Of a stretch of DNA of 64,000 nucleotides, positions 18,545-27,913 are shown in pieces. A program made the translations under genes and the position numbers. How positions within the stretch are numbered: position 1 is the first letter of the stretch; each line of letters opens with the position of its first letter. The notes under the pieces were generated by a model. That model saw nothing but the letters and a program-made list of their open reading frames with translations, made no database searches and was not told the DNA's origin. Source of the DNA: Chthoniobacterales bacterium (lineage in GTDB: Bacteria; Verrucomicrobiota; Verrucomicrobiia; Chthoniobacterales; JACTMZ01); contig JAGYIO010000002.1 of assembly GCA_018402585.1 (NCBI GenBank), forward strand, positions 160,406 to 224,405, in the 5' to 3' direction.

Positions 18545-19665
18545 ACGCCCGTTTGCCCCGATTTTTGGCCGTTGCCCTCACGACCCTTTCTTTGACCGCC
18601 GCCGCGTGGGCTGAGGAAGGCGGGGTCTTCACGGCCGACCTTCCTTTTGATGCGGCCCAGCCTTTGCCCGCATGGATGCACGGGGCTCCCGTCTCGGCCC
18701 CGGGGCAGGGCGCCCGCATTGCCTTCCAACTTTCTCCCCCGAAAAACCAAGATTTGCTCGTCCATTTTGTCTTCGACGAGACGGAGGGCGGTGGCCTGCG
18801 CATCGAATGGTTGCGTGACGGCCAAAGCTCCCCCGAACTGCTGGCCGAAAATCTCGGCGAAAGCCTCGGGGTGCCGAACCAACGGCCGCTCCTGATCAGC
18901 GCCTCGCGCCTCGGTGGCAATGGCTCGCTCCTGCTCCAAGGCGGAGCGAATTTGAACGTCAATCGCGTGAAATTCGAGTGGGTCTCCGAGCGCACCATGC
19001 TTTCCTCAAGTGCGCGCTTTGTTCCCGTGGTGGTGACGGCGTCGCGATTGACCTTGGCCGAGGCCGAGGTGGAGGGCGGGCCGCGGCCGGCTCCGCGTGA
19101 CGAATGGCGCGACCGGGTGGTGCGCGCCGCGCTGACCGAGGGTGCGGAGTTGCTTACACCTTCGCTTGAGTTGCTCGCGGAATTGGAGCAAGCGCCGGAT
19201 CAGGCCCGCCTGGAAGCTTCGCTGGCTGGAGTGTTTTTGGATCAGGAAATCTGGCTCTTGGTCAACGGGCAGGAGGTGGGACCGATTGCGGTGGAAGTTC
19301 CGACCCTCGAAGATCCGGGTCACCTTGGCTTGCCCGGCCGGGAGGTGAATTTTGCCGGCTGGCGCCGGGGCTCGGTGCACATCCCGGCCGACCTCATGTT
19401 GCCGGGGGAAAATTCGCTGCTCCTCGAGTTGCGCTCGCCGCTCAAGACCGATTACCGCAACCGCACTTTTATCCGCGACGCGGTCCTCGAGTTGTCTTAT
19501 CCGCGGGCCGTGCGTGAACCGGATCTTTCCCTGCCCTTGCCTGACCTGCCGACCGGGGAACCACAGGACCCGGAAGAAGAGCCACTGCCGGCGGTGGAGT
19601 CCCCGGCCCCTGCGCCGGCCGAAGCTCTCTCCGATTTCTGGGGCCGGAGCGAAGGCTCACTCTAA
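18541..19665 (+). CDS. Secreted hypothetical protein with C-terminal Pro/Glu-rich tail
   Basis: 374 aa with a signal peptide (FLAVALTTLSLTAAAWA). Beta-rich body with VHFVFDETEGGGLRIEWLRDG and a later segment (WLLVNGQEVGPIAVEVP, MLPGENSLLLELRSP) resembling a carbohydrate-binding or jelly-roll strand pattern. The last 50 residues are Pro/Glu/Ala-rich. I do not recognise a family. Translationally coupled to the upstream TPR protein; the type II secretion cluster begins 120 bp downstream, so it could be a client or accessory factor, but nothing proves it. Confidence 0.7.
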   Translation: MNARLPRFLAVALTTLSLTAAAWAEEGGVFTADLPFDAAQPLPAWMHGAPVSAPGQGARIAFQLSPPKNQDLLVHFVFDETEGGGLRIEWLRDGQSSPELLAENLGESLGVPNQRPLLISASRLGGNGSLLLQGGANLNVNRVKFEWVSERTMLSSSARFVPVVVTASRLTLAEAEVEGGPRPAPRDEWRDRVVRAALTEGAELLTPSLELLAELEQAPDQARLEASLAGVFLDQEIWLLVNGQEVGPIAVEVPTLEDPGHLGLPGREVNFAGWRRGSVHIPADLMLPGENSLLLELRSPLKTDYRNRTFIRDAVLELSYPRAVREPDLSLPLPDLPTGEPQDPEEEPLPAVESPAPAPAEALSDFWGRSEGSL

Positions 19666-19785
19666 TCCGGCCTCCGCAGGCGCGTGTTAGCGGGTTGACT
19701 TCGTGCAGACCGCTTTGTTTTGCCCTGCTTGGCCGGGCCAAGGGGCTTTGACAAGGCGGTCGAGTGGAAGCATCCTTTCACGTTG

Positions 19786-20223
19786 ATGAAATCTTTTTCC
19801 AAACGGCTCCGCCGCGAGGCGGGCTACACTTTATTCGAGATCATGCTCGTGCTCGGCATCATTGCCGTGCTGGTCGGATCGGCCATTTATTTGTTGGTCG
19901 GCAATATCGACGTGGCCCGCGAGTCGCGGGTGGAAGCCGACATTCAGAGCATCAGCACCCAGATCCGGGTTTACGAAATGCAAAACTTGCGTCCGCCGAG
20001 CAGCGCGCAGGGCCTCGCCGCCTTGGTCACGCGCCCATCGGCCGAACCGGCACCACGCCGTTGGCGGCAACTGCTTGAGAGGGTGCCGCTCGACCCTTGG
20101 GGCGAGGAATATGTCTATTACTGGCCCGGGAAAAAGAACGCGTCCGGTTTCGATCTTTTTTCCAAGGGACCGGATCGCCAGGAGGGCGGGGGCGACGACA
20201 TCGGCAACGACCCCGGCGAGTAA
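19786..20223 (+). CDS. gspG: Type II secretion major pseudopilin GspG
   Basis: Major subunit of the periplasmic pseudopilus that pushes substrates through the secretin. 145 aa. Prepilin site REAG^YTLFE with Glu at +5, then the hydrophobic helix IMLVLGIIAVLVGSAIYLLVG. The C-terminal part has the GspG features LDPWGEEYVYYWPG and FDLFSKGPD, the calcium-site region of major pseudopilins. ATG 19786. First gene of the G-H-I-J-K-L-M-C-D-E-F cluster; the next gene starts 10 bp later. No prepilin peptidase gene lies in this window. Confidence 0.95.
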   Translation: MKSFSKRLRREAGYTLFEIMLVLGIIAVLVGSAIYLLVGNIDVARESRVEADIQSISTQIRVYEMQNLRPPSSAQGLAALVTRPSAEPAPRRWRQLLERVPLDPWGEEYVYYWPGKKNASGFDLFSKGPDRQEGGGDDIGNDPGE

Positions 20224-20233
20224 GGCCGAGGCG

Positions 20234-20737
20234 ATGAAAACGATCCGGGCGGTGGCGAAAAGCGGGCAGCCCGGCCGGCGCTCCGGTGGCTACACGCTGC
20301 TCGAGATCGCGCTGGTCGTGACCATCATCGTGCTCCTGGTCGGTGCAGTCGTGCCGCTCACCTCGGGCTTCGTGCGCGAACAACGTTTGCGCGACTCGGT
20401 GCGCGGACTCCTCGTCTTGGCCAAAACGGCGCGGACCGTGGCCATGACCACGGGTCGTGCGGCGGAGGTGGTCTTCGCCAAGGGTGGCTTTGCTTTGCTG
20501 CGGGCGGGCGAGGAAGAGCCTTCGGAGTTGGTGCGCTTGCCGCGCGGCACGCGCTATCAACTCCTGCCCTTCGGCGCCGACAAAGCGCTGCGTCCGGACG
20601 GTCAGCGTTGGATTTTCCAGCCGACCGGCCTGTGCGAACCGCTCACCGTGCGGATCATGGAGGACGAGGCCTGGATTGAGGTGCGCTTCGATCCGCTGAC
20701 CGCCGGAATCGAGGAGGAGAGTTACTACATCCCGTGA
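20234..20737 (+). CDS. gspH: Type II secretion minor pseudopilin GspH-like
   Basis: About 167 aa. Prepilin site GG^YTLLE followed by IALVVTIIVLLVGAVVPL. A globular C-terminal domain typical of GspH/FimT contains VRGLLVLAKTARTVAMTTGRAAEVVF. ATG 20234; the track ORF upstream belongs to another frame inside gspG. Its TGA overlaps the GTG of gspI. Confidence 0.87.
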   Translation: MKTIRAVAKSGQPGRRSGGYTLLEIALVVTIIVLLVGAVVPLTSGFVREQRLRDSVRGLLVLAKTARTVAMTTGRAAEVVFAKGGFALLRAGEEEPSELVRLPRGTRYQLLPFGADKALRPDGQRWIFQPTGLCEPLTVRIMEDEAWIEVRFDPLTAGIEEESYYIP

Positions 20738-21114
20738 AAAAGGCCGGTTTCACCCTGCTGGAAATGCTCACCGCGATGTTCATGTTTGTCCTCGCGGTGG
20801 GCGGACTGGCCATGGCGATGGACAAAATTTTCGCGGCCAATGTGCTGATGCGGCGCGACGGCGAAGTGCGTCAGCAGCTGGAGTCATTACTCGATGAATC
20901 GATGGTCATACCGATCGCCGATCTCGAGCAAGGCCGCGAGGTGGGGCCCGATGCGATGGGCGCGACATTTTTTGTCCGGGCCGAACCCGCGGAGTTTTTC
21001 AATATGAACGGGGAAGAACTCACCGGTTTGTGGTGGATCACGGTGCGCGCGGAGTGGACCGAGGGACGGGAGGATCAAGCGTGGGAGGAAAAATTCCTGC
21101 GTTACGAACCATGA
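20734..21114 (+). CDS. gspI: Type II secretion minor pseudopilin GspI-like
   Basis: 126 aa with prepilin site KKAG^FTLLE and helix MLTAMFMFVLAVGGLAMAM. GspI forms the pseudopilus tip with J and K and is thought to start its assembly; the position between H and J supports the call. GTG start overlapping the gspH stop; its own stop overlaps the gspJ ATG. Confidence 0.84.
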   Translation: MKKAGFTLLEMLTAMFMFVLAVGGLAMAMDKIFAANVLMRRDGEVRQQLESLLDESMVIPIADLEQGREVGPDAMGATFFVRAEPAEFFNMNGEELTGLWWITVRAEWTEGREDQAWEEKFLRYEP

Positions 21115-21788
21115 GAAACGCCGCCCGCGGATTCACCCTTTTCGAGATGGTGGTGGTCCTTGCCATCTTCGTCCTGCTCGCCGGCGGCATTTATGCGACG
21201 GTCAATGCGGCGGTACGCGCCACGGCGACGCTGACCGAGGAGAACCTGCAAATCCAGCGGCTCAACGCTTTTGTTTCGCTCATGCGGCGGACCTTCCACA
21301 ACCTGCCGGCCAACGCCCGGTTCGCCGGCGGGGTACGTGCGGAAGGGGGCGACGGTTTTCCCGAGATCACGCTGCGCGATGCGCCCGGCGTCTTTGCCTG
21401 GGGCCTGGGCGGCCCCTCGGCCGGGACCGCGTTGCTCACCGCGCGTCCGCGCCTCGGCGGCGGTCGTGAACTCAGCCTCATGCTCCTGCCGGGGTCACTC
21501 GGAGAAATGGAGCGGCGCGACGGGTTGGAGCGTGGGGCCTGGATGCGCTTGCTGCCCGACCTGCGCGAGGTCAAGTGGCGCTTCTACAACTTGGAGCAGC
21601 AGGAATGGGTGGAGCAATGGCTTGAAGGGGAGCGACCGCCGCTGGTCGAGCTCAACTTGCAGTTGCTCGGCGAGGAAGTGCCCCGTCAGTTTATTTTCTG
21701 GCTGCCGCCGGTCAAGGAAGTGGCCCTCAACGAGGCCGGCTTGGAAGCGCAAGGCCCCCCGCCGGAATTGGAGGTCGAGCTGCCGTGA
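21111..21788 (+). CDS. gspJ: Type II secretion minor pseudopilin GspJ-like
   Basis: 225 aa from ATG 21111. Prepilin site AARG^FTLFE and helix MVVVLAIFVLLAGGIYATV, then a larger beta-rich domain with LQIQRLNAFVSLMRRTF and LPDLREVKWRFYN, in keeping with GspJ size. Forms part of the pseudopilus tip. Overlaps both neighbours by 4 bp. Confidence 0.85.
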   Translation: MRNAARGFTLFEMVVVLAIFVLLAGGIYATVNAAVRATATLTEENLQIQRLNAFVSLMRRTFHNLPANARFAGGVRAEGGDGFPEITLRDAPGVFAWGLGGPSAGTALLTARPRLGGGRELSLMLLPGSLGEMERRDGLERGAWMRLLPDLREVKWRFYNLEQQEWVEQWLEGERPPLVELNLQLLGEEVPRQFIFWLPPVKEVALNEAGLEAQGPPPELEVELP

Positions 21789-22711
21789 GCGCACAGTTCC
21801 GTCCCTCGGGTGCCGCCCTGCTCCTCGTGCTCTGGGCCATCACCGTGATTTCCTTCGCCGTGCTTTGGATGGCCGGCGTGGTCAATCTCGAACTCGAGAC
21901 GACCGTGTCCGATTCGGCCGGTTTGCGCGCGCGTCAGATTGCGGTGAGCGGAGTGGCCCTCGGCCTGCATCCGCAGGTGAAGCGCGAGGAAACCGGGTTG
22001 CTCAACCGCGACTTCGGGGCCGGCGAGCGCATGGAGGTGCGCATCCGCGGCGAGGGTGCGCGTTTCAACATCAATCAATTACTTCAGGACCAGGACCGCA
22101 TCACCTTGCTGAATCTTTTCACCTTGTGGGGGCTCACGGCGGACGAGGGGAATGCGCTGATCGACAAGCTCGCCGATTGGGCCGACGAGGACGAGTTCCG
22201 CACCGGATTCGGCGGGGCGGAGCGTACGGAATACGAGGCGGCCGGCATTACCGACGCACCGGCTAACCGTCCGTTCCGCAGCGTCGCGGAAATGGGCCGC
22301 GTCCTTGAGATGGAAAAGCTCGCGGCGCTCAAGCCCGATTGGGCCGAGAGTTTCACCATTTTCGGTGACGGCCTGATCGACGTGAATGAGGCAGAGGCCG
22401 ACGTGCTCCAAGCCGCCACGGGCATCACCCCGGAAATGGTGCAGGGCATCTTGCAGCAGCGCCGCGGCGCCGACGGGGTCGAGCCTTCGGAAGATGATCT
22501 GCGTTTCGATGATGTCAGCCAGGTGGCCGGCTGGTTGGCCGGTTCGACCTTGCCGGCGGAACAGATCATGGGGCGCCTTACCACGGAGAGCTCGGTCAAA
22601 AGAATTGATAGCCGGGGCATCGTGGGCGAGCGTTCCCGTCTGATCTCCGTGGTCGCCCAGGCGGGCGAAGGCGGGGAAGCTGCCACTTACCTGCTATGGG
22701 AGGAAAAATGA
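21785..22711 (+). CDS. gspK: Type II secretion minor pseudopilin GspK
   Basis: 308 aa, the large minor pseudopilin that caps the tip. N-terminus RPSGAALLLVLWAITVISFAVLW has no Glu at +5, a known trait of GspK. The GspK alpha-domain signature is present: ARFNINQLL, LIDKLADWADEDEFRTGFGG, FRSVAEMGRVLEM, FTIFGDGLIDVNEAEADVL. GTG 21785. Stop overlaps the gspL ATG. Confidence 0.92.
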   Translation: MSAQFRPSGAALLLVLWAITVISFAVLWMAGVVNLELETTVSDSAGLRARQIAVSGVALGLHPQVKREETGLLNRDFGAGERMEVRIRGEGARFNINQLLQDQDRITLLNLFTLWGLTADEGNALIDKLADWADEDEFRTGFGGAERTEYEAAGITDAPANRPFRSVAEMGRVLEMEKLAALKPDWAESFTIFGDGLIDVNEAEADVLQAATGITPEMVQGILQQRRGADGVEPSEDDLRFDDVSQVAGWLAGSTLPAEQIMGRLTTESSVKRIDSRGIVGERSRLISVVAQAGEGGEAATYLLWEEK

Positions 22712-23976
22712 AAAGCCCGCGCCAGATACGCCGCGCCCTCTTCCGTCCGGCCTCCGCCGGGTGGCAGAAATGGGAGCAGGACGAGGCCAGGCTTTGGCGC
22801 GAAACGGGTGGAGCGGCCGATTTGTCCGAATTGAAACCGGAGGCCGGCGCCTTGGTGGCCGTGCCGGTGCGTCGCGCCTTTTCGCTCGCCGTCTGGGTGC
22901 CAGCCGAAGATCCGTCTTTGTTCGGAGACCTCATCTTCACCCAGCTTGAATTACGGGGACTGGCCGGCCGCACGCGGGAAACGACCTCCTTTTCCTGGCA
23001 AGAGGTGGCTCGCGAGGGCGGCGAGGCTTTGCTCCATGCGGTGGTTCTACCTTCAAATCTTGCGCCGCGCTACTGGCATGGTGCGGTAACCGAATACGCC
23101 GTTTCGCCTTCCTGCCTGCCGCTCGCCCCGGATGCGGTGACGGTCTGGGAGGAGGAAGGCGGATGGGTGGCCGGAGTCACGCGCGGGGACCGGTTGCTCC
23201 ACTTCCAACCGCTGGCCGAGAAAACACCCTCGGCCCCAATGGCCATGGAAATTTGGCTGATGCAGGCGCCGCTCGAGGCGGGGCGTATGCTGAGCGCCAA
23301 CGCACGCGTCACGCTTTACTACCAAGGCACTGCTGCCCCTGACTTGTCGGATTGGCGCAGCGCCGGCGAGCTCGAAGTCGCGGCGGAGAAATTTCCCCCG
23401 CCGGTGCTGCCGGCCGCACCGCTTGATTGCCTGCCTCTGCCGGTGCGCGATTTGCAGCGCACCAAAGAGACGGGGGCCCGGCGCCAGAAAATCGCCCTCT
23501 TGGCCGCGGCCGTTTATTTTGTTCTCGTTCTGGCCCTTGCGGCCAACACGCTCTGGCTTTGGTGGCGGGCGGATTCTCTGCAGGCCACGATGGCGGGTGA
23601 GGCGGGCGAAGTGGATGCGGTGCGCGCGGCCATGCAGCGCTGGAACGCGATCGAACCGGCCCTCGATCCGGTTGGTTATCCGCTCGAAGTGCTCTATCAA
23701 GCTGCGCGCTTGCTCCCAAAGGACGGGGTGCGTTTGACCCTCTTCCAGATGAATGTGCAGCGCGTGATCCTCGCCGGGGAGGCTTCGACCCTGCAGGCGG
23801 CGCAGCGTTTCCAGGAGGATGTACGCAAAAATCCGGATCTGACCGCTTACGATTGGACGATGGAAAGCCCGCGCCCGCTCCCCACCGGTAGTGCGCGTTT
23901 CCAGATCGACGGCGTGCGCCACGGCGCGGTCGCCGCGGATGGAGAGGAGGCAAGCAATGAGAGCACTGACGGCTAA
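22708..23976 (+). CDS. gspL: GspL/PilN-like inner-membrane protein of the T2SS
   Basis: About 422 aa. The N-terminal half is a divergent cytoplasmic domain in the GspL/PilM position. One transmembrane helix (IALLAAAVYFVLVLALAANTLWLWW, near residue 270) is followed by a coiled/ferredoxin-like periplasmic domain (YPLEVLYQAARLLPKDGVRLTLFQM). In other systems GspL ties the ATPase GspE to the pseudopilus through GspM. The N-terminal actin-like motifs are not evident to me, so the assignment rests on topology and gene order. ATG 22708 makes the usual ATGA overlap; an upstream ATG is at 22696. Confidence 0.75.
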   Translation: MKSPRQIRRALFRPASAGWQKWEQDEARLWRETGGAADLSELKPEAGALVAVPVRRAFSLAVWVPAEDPSLFGDLIFTQLELRGLAGRTRETTSFSWQEVAREGGEALLHAVVLPSNLAPRYWHGAVTEYAVSPSCLPLAPDAVTVWEEEGGWVAGVTRGDRLLHFQPLAEKTPSAPMAMEIWLMQAPLEAGRMLSANARVTLYYQGTAAPDLSDWRSAGELEVAAEKFPPPVLPAAPLDCLPLPVRDLQRTKETGARRQKIALLAAAVYFVLVLALAANTLWLWWRADSLQATMAGEAGEVDAVRAAMQRWNAIEPALDPVGYPLEVLYQAARLLPKDGVRLTLFQMNVQRVILAGEASTLQAAQRFQEDVRKNPDLTAYDWTMESPRPLPTGSARFQIDGVRHGAVAADGEEASNESTDG

Positions 23977-24496
23977 GGAAAAAAAATTACTCCTCGCCTT
24001 GGTCGGCGCACTTTTCGTGCTGCTCAATGTTGTCGGCTTGCAGGTTTTCCTCAACCGCCAGCGGGCGCTGCAAAGCAGTATCGTGCAGCTCCAGAGTCAA
24101 CTGACCGAAGGCCGCGCCATTCTCGAGGAGAAGACGATCTGGCAGGAACGTGCGGCCTGGCTCGACCAGCATCAACCCGGGGACGACGTGACCACGACAG
24201 ATGACGACGCGAAGTTTTATGAATTTGTCGAGAGCAGTGCCCGGAACGCCGGGCTCACTTACACGCGGCGCGATGCGGGAACCCAGCCGGTTGGTGGAAC
24301 CTATGCCGAGGTCTTCGATTCATCGCAGGTCAAAGGCAAGATGGAGTCGCTGGTCAAATGGCTCAGCGAGTTGCAGCAACCCAAGGCCTTTCGCGCCGTC
24401 AAACAGATCTCGATCAAAAGCGGCGAACCGCCCGAGGTCATGGCCGAAGTCGAGGTGGCGCGTTGGTATCGTCCGGTGCAAGGAGGAGAGCGATGA
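23957..24496 (+). CDS. gspM: GspM-like inner-membrane protein
   Basis: 179 aa: short cytoplasmic start (RALTAKEKKLLLAL), one transmembrane helix, a coiled-coil stretch (LQSSIVQLQSQLTEGRAILEEKTIWQ) and a ferredoxin-like domain. This is the GspM/PilO architecture. ATG 23957 lies inside the end of gspL (20-bp overlap), implying tight coupling. Confidence 0.78.
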   Translation: MRALTAKEKKLLLALVGALFVLLNVVGLQVFLNRQRALQSSIVQLQSQLTEGRAILEEKTIWQERAAWLDQHQPGDDVTTTDDDAKFYEFVESSARNAGLTYTRRDAGTQPVGGTYAEVFDSSQVKGKMESLVKWLSELQQPKAFRAVKQISIKSGEPPEVMAEVEVARWYRPVQGGER

Positions 24497-25344
24497 GAGG
24501 GGTGCTTCTTTTCCTCCTTGCCGCCCTGCTTCTCCTCGGCATCCCCACATTCGCCCGCGGCGATGAAGACCAGCCGGATGCGTCTGCCCTGCTCAAGGTT
24601 CCTTTAGTCGAGGCGCGCCCGAGCGGCGTCGAGGGCGAAGAAAATGTGGCCCCGCCCGACCCTTCCCCCACGCCCTCGCTGCTCGCCGAGACAGACCCGC
24701 CGGTGGCCGGGGAACCTGCTCCACCCGCGGACGATGGCATCACCCGGCCAGCCTTCCCTCTCTCGCGTTATCAACCCTTGTGGCAACGCTCGCCCTTCCA
24801 ACTGGAATCCGTTGCTCCGCCGGTTGAGTCGGCCGGCTTGGCCCAACGCTTCGCACTGACTGGCATCGCAGAGATCAATGGCGAGCCCATGGCCTTTGTC
24901 ATGGAGCGCGCCACGCAAAACCGCTTGATGGTCAAAGCGAACAGCACGGAAGGCGGTGTTTCTTTGGTGCAAGTCGATGTGCAGCAGAAATATACGGACT
25001 CCTCGGCCACGCTGCGCCAGGGGGCGGAGGTCGGGGTGGTCCGCTTTGAGGCCGCAGCCGCCATGGCTCCCGGGATGCCTCAGCCTGGCATGCAGGTGCC
25101 CCGGCCGATCCCGCAAGCGATACCCCAACCTGGGGTGCCTCCTTCAGCCGCCGCTTTCCCCGGGGTCCCCCCGGCCGCACCGATCCCCGGCCAGCCCGCA
25201 CCAGGCATACCTCAAGCTCCCGGCGCAGTGCCCCAAGTGTCCAGTTCGGGCAACCCGGCGAACGGGCAAGTCGAGGGCGGCCAAGGGCAGATGCCCCCGC
25301 CTCGCATCATCCGGCGCCGGGCTCTCATCCCCGCCGCGCCTTGA
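24493..25344 (+). CDS. GspC/PilP-like periplasmic protein with Pro-rich tail
   Basis: 283 aa: signal peptide (GVLLFLLAALLLLGIPTFARG), an acidic/Pro linker, then a small domain (AQRFALTGIAEINGEPMAFVMER.., VSLVQVDVQ) resembling the HR domain of GspC or PilP that contacts the secretin. The last 80 residues are a Pro/Gly/Gln repeat (PQPGMQVP, IPQPGVPP, AAPIPGQPAPGIPQ) ending in a basic RRRAL tail. There is no PDZ domain. Position between gspM and gspD supports a secretin-coupling role. ATG overlaps the gspM stop. Confidence 0.65.
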   Translation: MRGVLLFLLAALLLLGIPTFARGDEDQPDASALLKVPLVEARPSGVEGEENVAPPDPSPTPSLLAETDPPVAGEPAPPADDGITRPAFPLSRYQPLWQRSPFQLESVAPPVESAGLAQRFALTGIAEINGEPMAFVMERATQNRLMVKANSTEGGVSLVQVDVQQKYTDSSATLRQGAEVGVVRFEAAAAMAPGMPQPGMQVPRPIPQAIPQPGVPPSAAAFPGVPPAAPIPGQPAPGIPQAPGAVPQVSSSGNPANGQVEGGQGQMPPPRIIRRRALIPAAP

Positions 25345-25375
25345 GAAACTTGCTAAGCATGCTTTAATTCCATCC

Positions 25376-27898
25376 ATGGCCCGCTTTTGTTCCCCGATTC
25401 TCGCCTCTGCTTGGCTCGTCGCGGCCTTTTTCGCCCTGACCCCTGCCGGCGCGCAGGATGCGGCACCTTCACCGGCCATGGTGCCGCCCGATGCCGCCGC
25501 GCCGGCAGGCCAACCGCTCGCCCCGTCCCCGGTACTCGAACTTGAACAACCTGCGCCGCTGCCGCCCGCTGTGGTCGATCCGGGCTTACCTGCCCCGCCG
25601 GCTCCTTCCCCGCCCGCGCCCCGCCCGGTCCAAACCGAGCCGACCGTGCGCCTCACTTTCCCCAACACTTCGGTCAACGAGATCCTCAGTCTCTACGAGG
25701 TGCTGACCGACAAGCGTCTCGTGCGGGACTCCATGCTCGCCCAAGGACAACCGCTCACCATTATCGTGCCCGGAGAAGTTCCCCGCAGCGAGGCCATCCG
25801 CCTGATCGAGGCCTCCCTCTTGCTCAACGGCTATTCGTTCGTCCCGGTCGACGACCAGACGGTGAAAATCCTCGGTCCCTCGAAATTTCCCCGAGCTGAA
25901 GGCATCCCGATCTTTTCCACTCCCTACCTGCTGCCGGCCACCGACCAAGTGGTCAGCTTTTTCATGAAATTAAGCTACCTCGCGCCCCAGGAGGCTGCGC
26001 AACTTTTCCAGACCTTCGTCAGTCCGCCCAAGTCCTACACTTCCTTCACCCCGGTGCCCAATGTGCAGGCCGTGCTCATCACGGAAAACGTCCCGATCAT
26101 CCAGCAACTCATCGCCCTGCAGGCCATGGTCGATGTGCCGCCTGCACAGGTCATGACCGAGTTCGTCGACCTCAAACGCGCCGATGCCGAAAAGGTGGTC
26201 GAACTTTTGCAAACCTTGCTCGAGGAGCGGAAAGAGGGTGCCGGAACCCCGGGCCAGCCCGGCTCGCCGGGCGGCGCCCCGCAGGTCGATGCCCAGGGCC
26301 AAGTCATCCAAGCTTCCCTTGGCGCGGTGGGCGGCGGGCAGTTCGAATCCAATCTCGTCATCGGCGAAACGCAAATCGTGGCCGATCCTCGCACCAATCG
26401 CATTCTGGTCGTGACCCGTCCGATCAACTTCCCCTACATCAAGCAACTCATCGAGCAACTTGATGCGCCCGTGCCGCTCGATTCCGTGCTTGAGCGTCCG
26501 CTCCAATTTGTCGCCGCCGGCGATGTGCTCCCCGTCCTGCAAGATTTGCTTTCGGAAGGCGAGGAAGGCGGAGCCGGCGGCGGGACGGCGCGCGCAGGGG
26601 CAGGTGGCGCCTCCGTGGAGAGCGGTTCGAGCTTCGGCCAAGGTATAGATTCCGATTCCGGCGCTGGCGCGGGCGGCGGCACCAGCCGGCCCGACCGGAT
26701 CAAGGAACCCACCGCCGATGTCGCCCCCGAATCGGTCATCGTCGGCAACACCAAAATCATCGCCGACAAGAGTGCCAACTCGATCATTGCCATCGGTCCG
26801 CCGGACAGCCGCCAGAAAGTCGCCCAACTCCTCGACATGCTCGATGTGCGGCCGCGCCAAGTATACATCGCGGCCGTGATTGGGGAACTCAGCTTGACCG
26901 ACAAGATGGAATTCGGTTTCAACTATTTCTTGCGCAACCAGAGCAGGGACGGCAGCAGCGTGGGCGGTGCGCTGCTCAATCCGGGCGTTGGCTCCGGCAC
27001 CAACCTTTTTATCCCGCCGGACCTCCTCACCCCCGCTGCTCTGGCCGCCAGCGCCTTCACCGGTTTGACCCTCTACGGAACCATCGCCAACACACTCGAC
27101 TATTACGTGCGGGCGATCGAGACAACGGGCAAGTTCAAGATCCTCTCCCGCCCGGTTGTTTACACCACGAACAACAAAAAAGCGGTGATCAGCTCCGGAC
27201 AGCGCGTGCCCTACACGAGCAGTACCTTGACCTCCACTTCCATCAGCGGAGTCGGTCCGAACCAGAACGCCGGTGTCACCGCCAACATCACCTATCTCGA
27301 CGTTCTACTTAAGCTCGAAGTGCTCCCGCTGATCAATGCGAACCGAGACGTTACCCTGGTCATCGTGCAGACGAACAACAATGTCCTCCGCGAGGAGAAC
27401 TTTGGTAATGATAACAAGGCCCCGGTCGTCGGCGCTCAAGAACTCACCACCACAGTAACCGTGCCGAGCGGCGGCACGGTGGTGCTGGGAGGTCTGATCA
27501 TCGAAAACACCAGAGCGGACGATGGCGGCTTGCCCTTCCTCATGCGGCTTCCCGTGCTCGGCTACATTTTCAAGCAGACCACGCGTTCGGTTGAGCGGCG
27601 CGAACTGCTCGTTCTCCTCCAGCCCACCGTGGTGGAAGATGATGCCGAAACCGCGGTGGCCAGCGCCGAGGAGCGCTACCGCACGAAGCTGGGGGACGAG
27701 GTCTACGACGAGGCGGACGCCTGGCAATTGGGCCGCACCCCGGTGGTCAACGACTCGCCCATGCTCACCCCCGACGCACGGGTGCGCAAACCGCGCGATC
27801 CGCTCCGGCCAGCCGGGATCGACTACCAAGAGTATGCGCCCGACCCTAAGCCGAGGCCGACGCCCACTCCCGGGAAAAAGAAAAGATCGGAACCCTAG
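25376..27898 (+). CDS. gspD: Type II secretion secretin GspD
   Basis: Outer-membrane channel of the T2SS, 840 aa. Signal peptide, then a long Pro-rich linker (about residues 25-85), N-domains with VRLTFPNTSVNEILSLYEVLTDKRLV and VVELLQTLLEER, two Gly/Ser-rich disordered inserts, and the secretin core from about residue 480. The core has SRPVVYTTNNKKAVISSGQRVPY and the signature VPSGGTVVLGGLIIENTR followed by LPVLGYIFKQTT. ATG 25376, 31 bp after the GspC-like gene. The tail after the core is basic and Pro-rich. No pilotin is visible nearby. Confidence 0.95.
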   Translation: MARFCSPILASAWLVAAFFALTPAGAQDAAPSPAMVPPDAAAPAGQPLAPSPVLELEQPAPLPPAVVDPGLPAPPAPSPPAPRPVQTEPTVRLTFPNTSVNEILSLYEVLTDKRLVRDSMLAQGQPLTIIVPGEVPRSEAIRLIEASLLLNGYSFVPVDDQTVKILGPSKFPRAEGIPIFSTPYLLPATDQVVSFFMKLSYLAPQEAAQLFQTFVSPPKSYTSFTPVPNVQAVLITENVPIIQQLIALQAMVDVPPAQVMTEFVDLKRADAEKVVELLQTLLEERKEGAGTPGQPGSPGGAPQVDAQGQVIQASLGAVGGGQFESNLVIGETQIVADPRTNRILVVTRPINFPYIKQLIEQLDAPVPLDSVLERPLQFVAAGDVLPVLQDLLSEGEEGGAGGGTARAGAGGASVESGSSFGQGIDSDSGAGAGGGTSRPDRIKEPTADVAPESVIVGNTKIIADKSANSIIAIGPPDSRQKVAQLLDMLDVRPRQVYIAAVIGELSLTDKMEFGFNYFLRNQSRDGSSVGGALLNPGVGSGTNLFIPPDLLTPAALAASAFTGLTLYGTIANTLDYYVRAIETTGKFKILSRPVVYTTNNKKAVISSGQRVPYTSSTLTSTSISGVGPNQNAGVTANITYLDVLLKLEVLPLINANRDVTLVIVQTNNNVLREENFGNDNKAPVVGAQELTTTVTVPSGGTVVLGGLIIENTRADDGGLPFLMRLPVLGYIFKQTTRSVERRELLVLLQPTVVEDDAETAVASAEERYRTKLGDEVYDEADAWQLGRTPVVNDSPMLTPDARVRKPRDPLRPAGIDYQEYAPDPKPRPTPTPGKKKRSEP

Positions 27899-27913
27899 CG
27901 GGAGAGGCATCCT

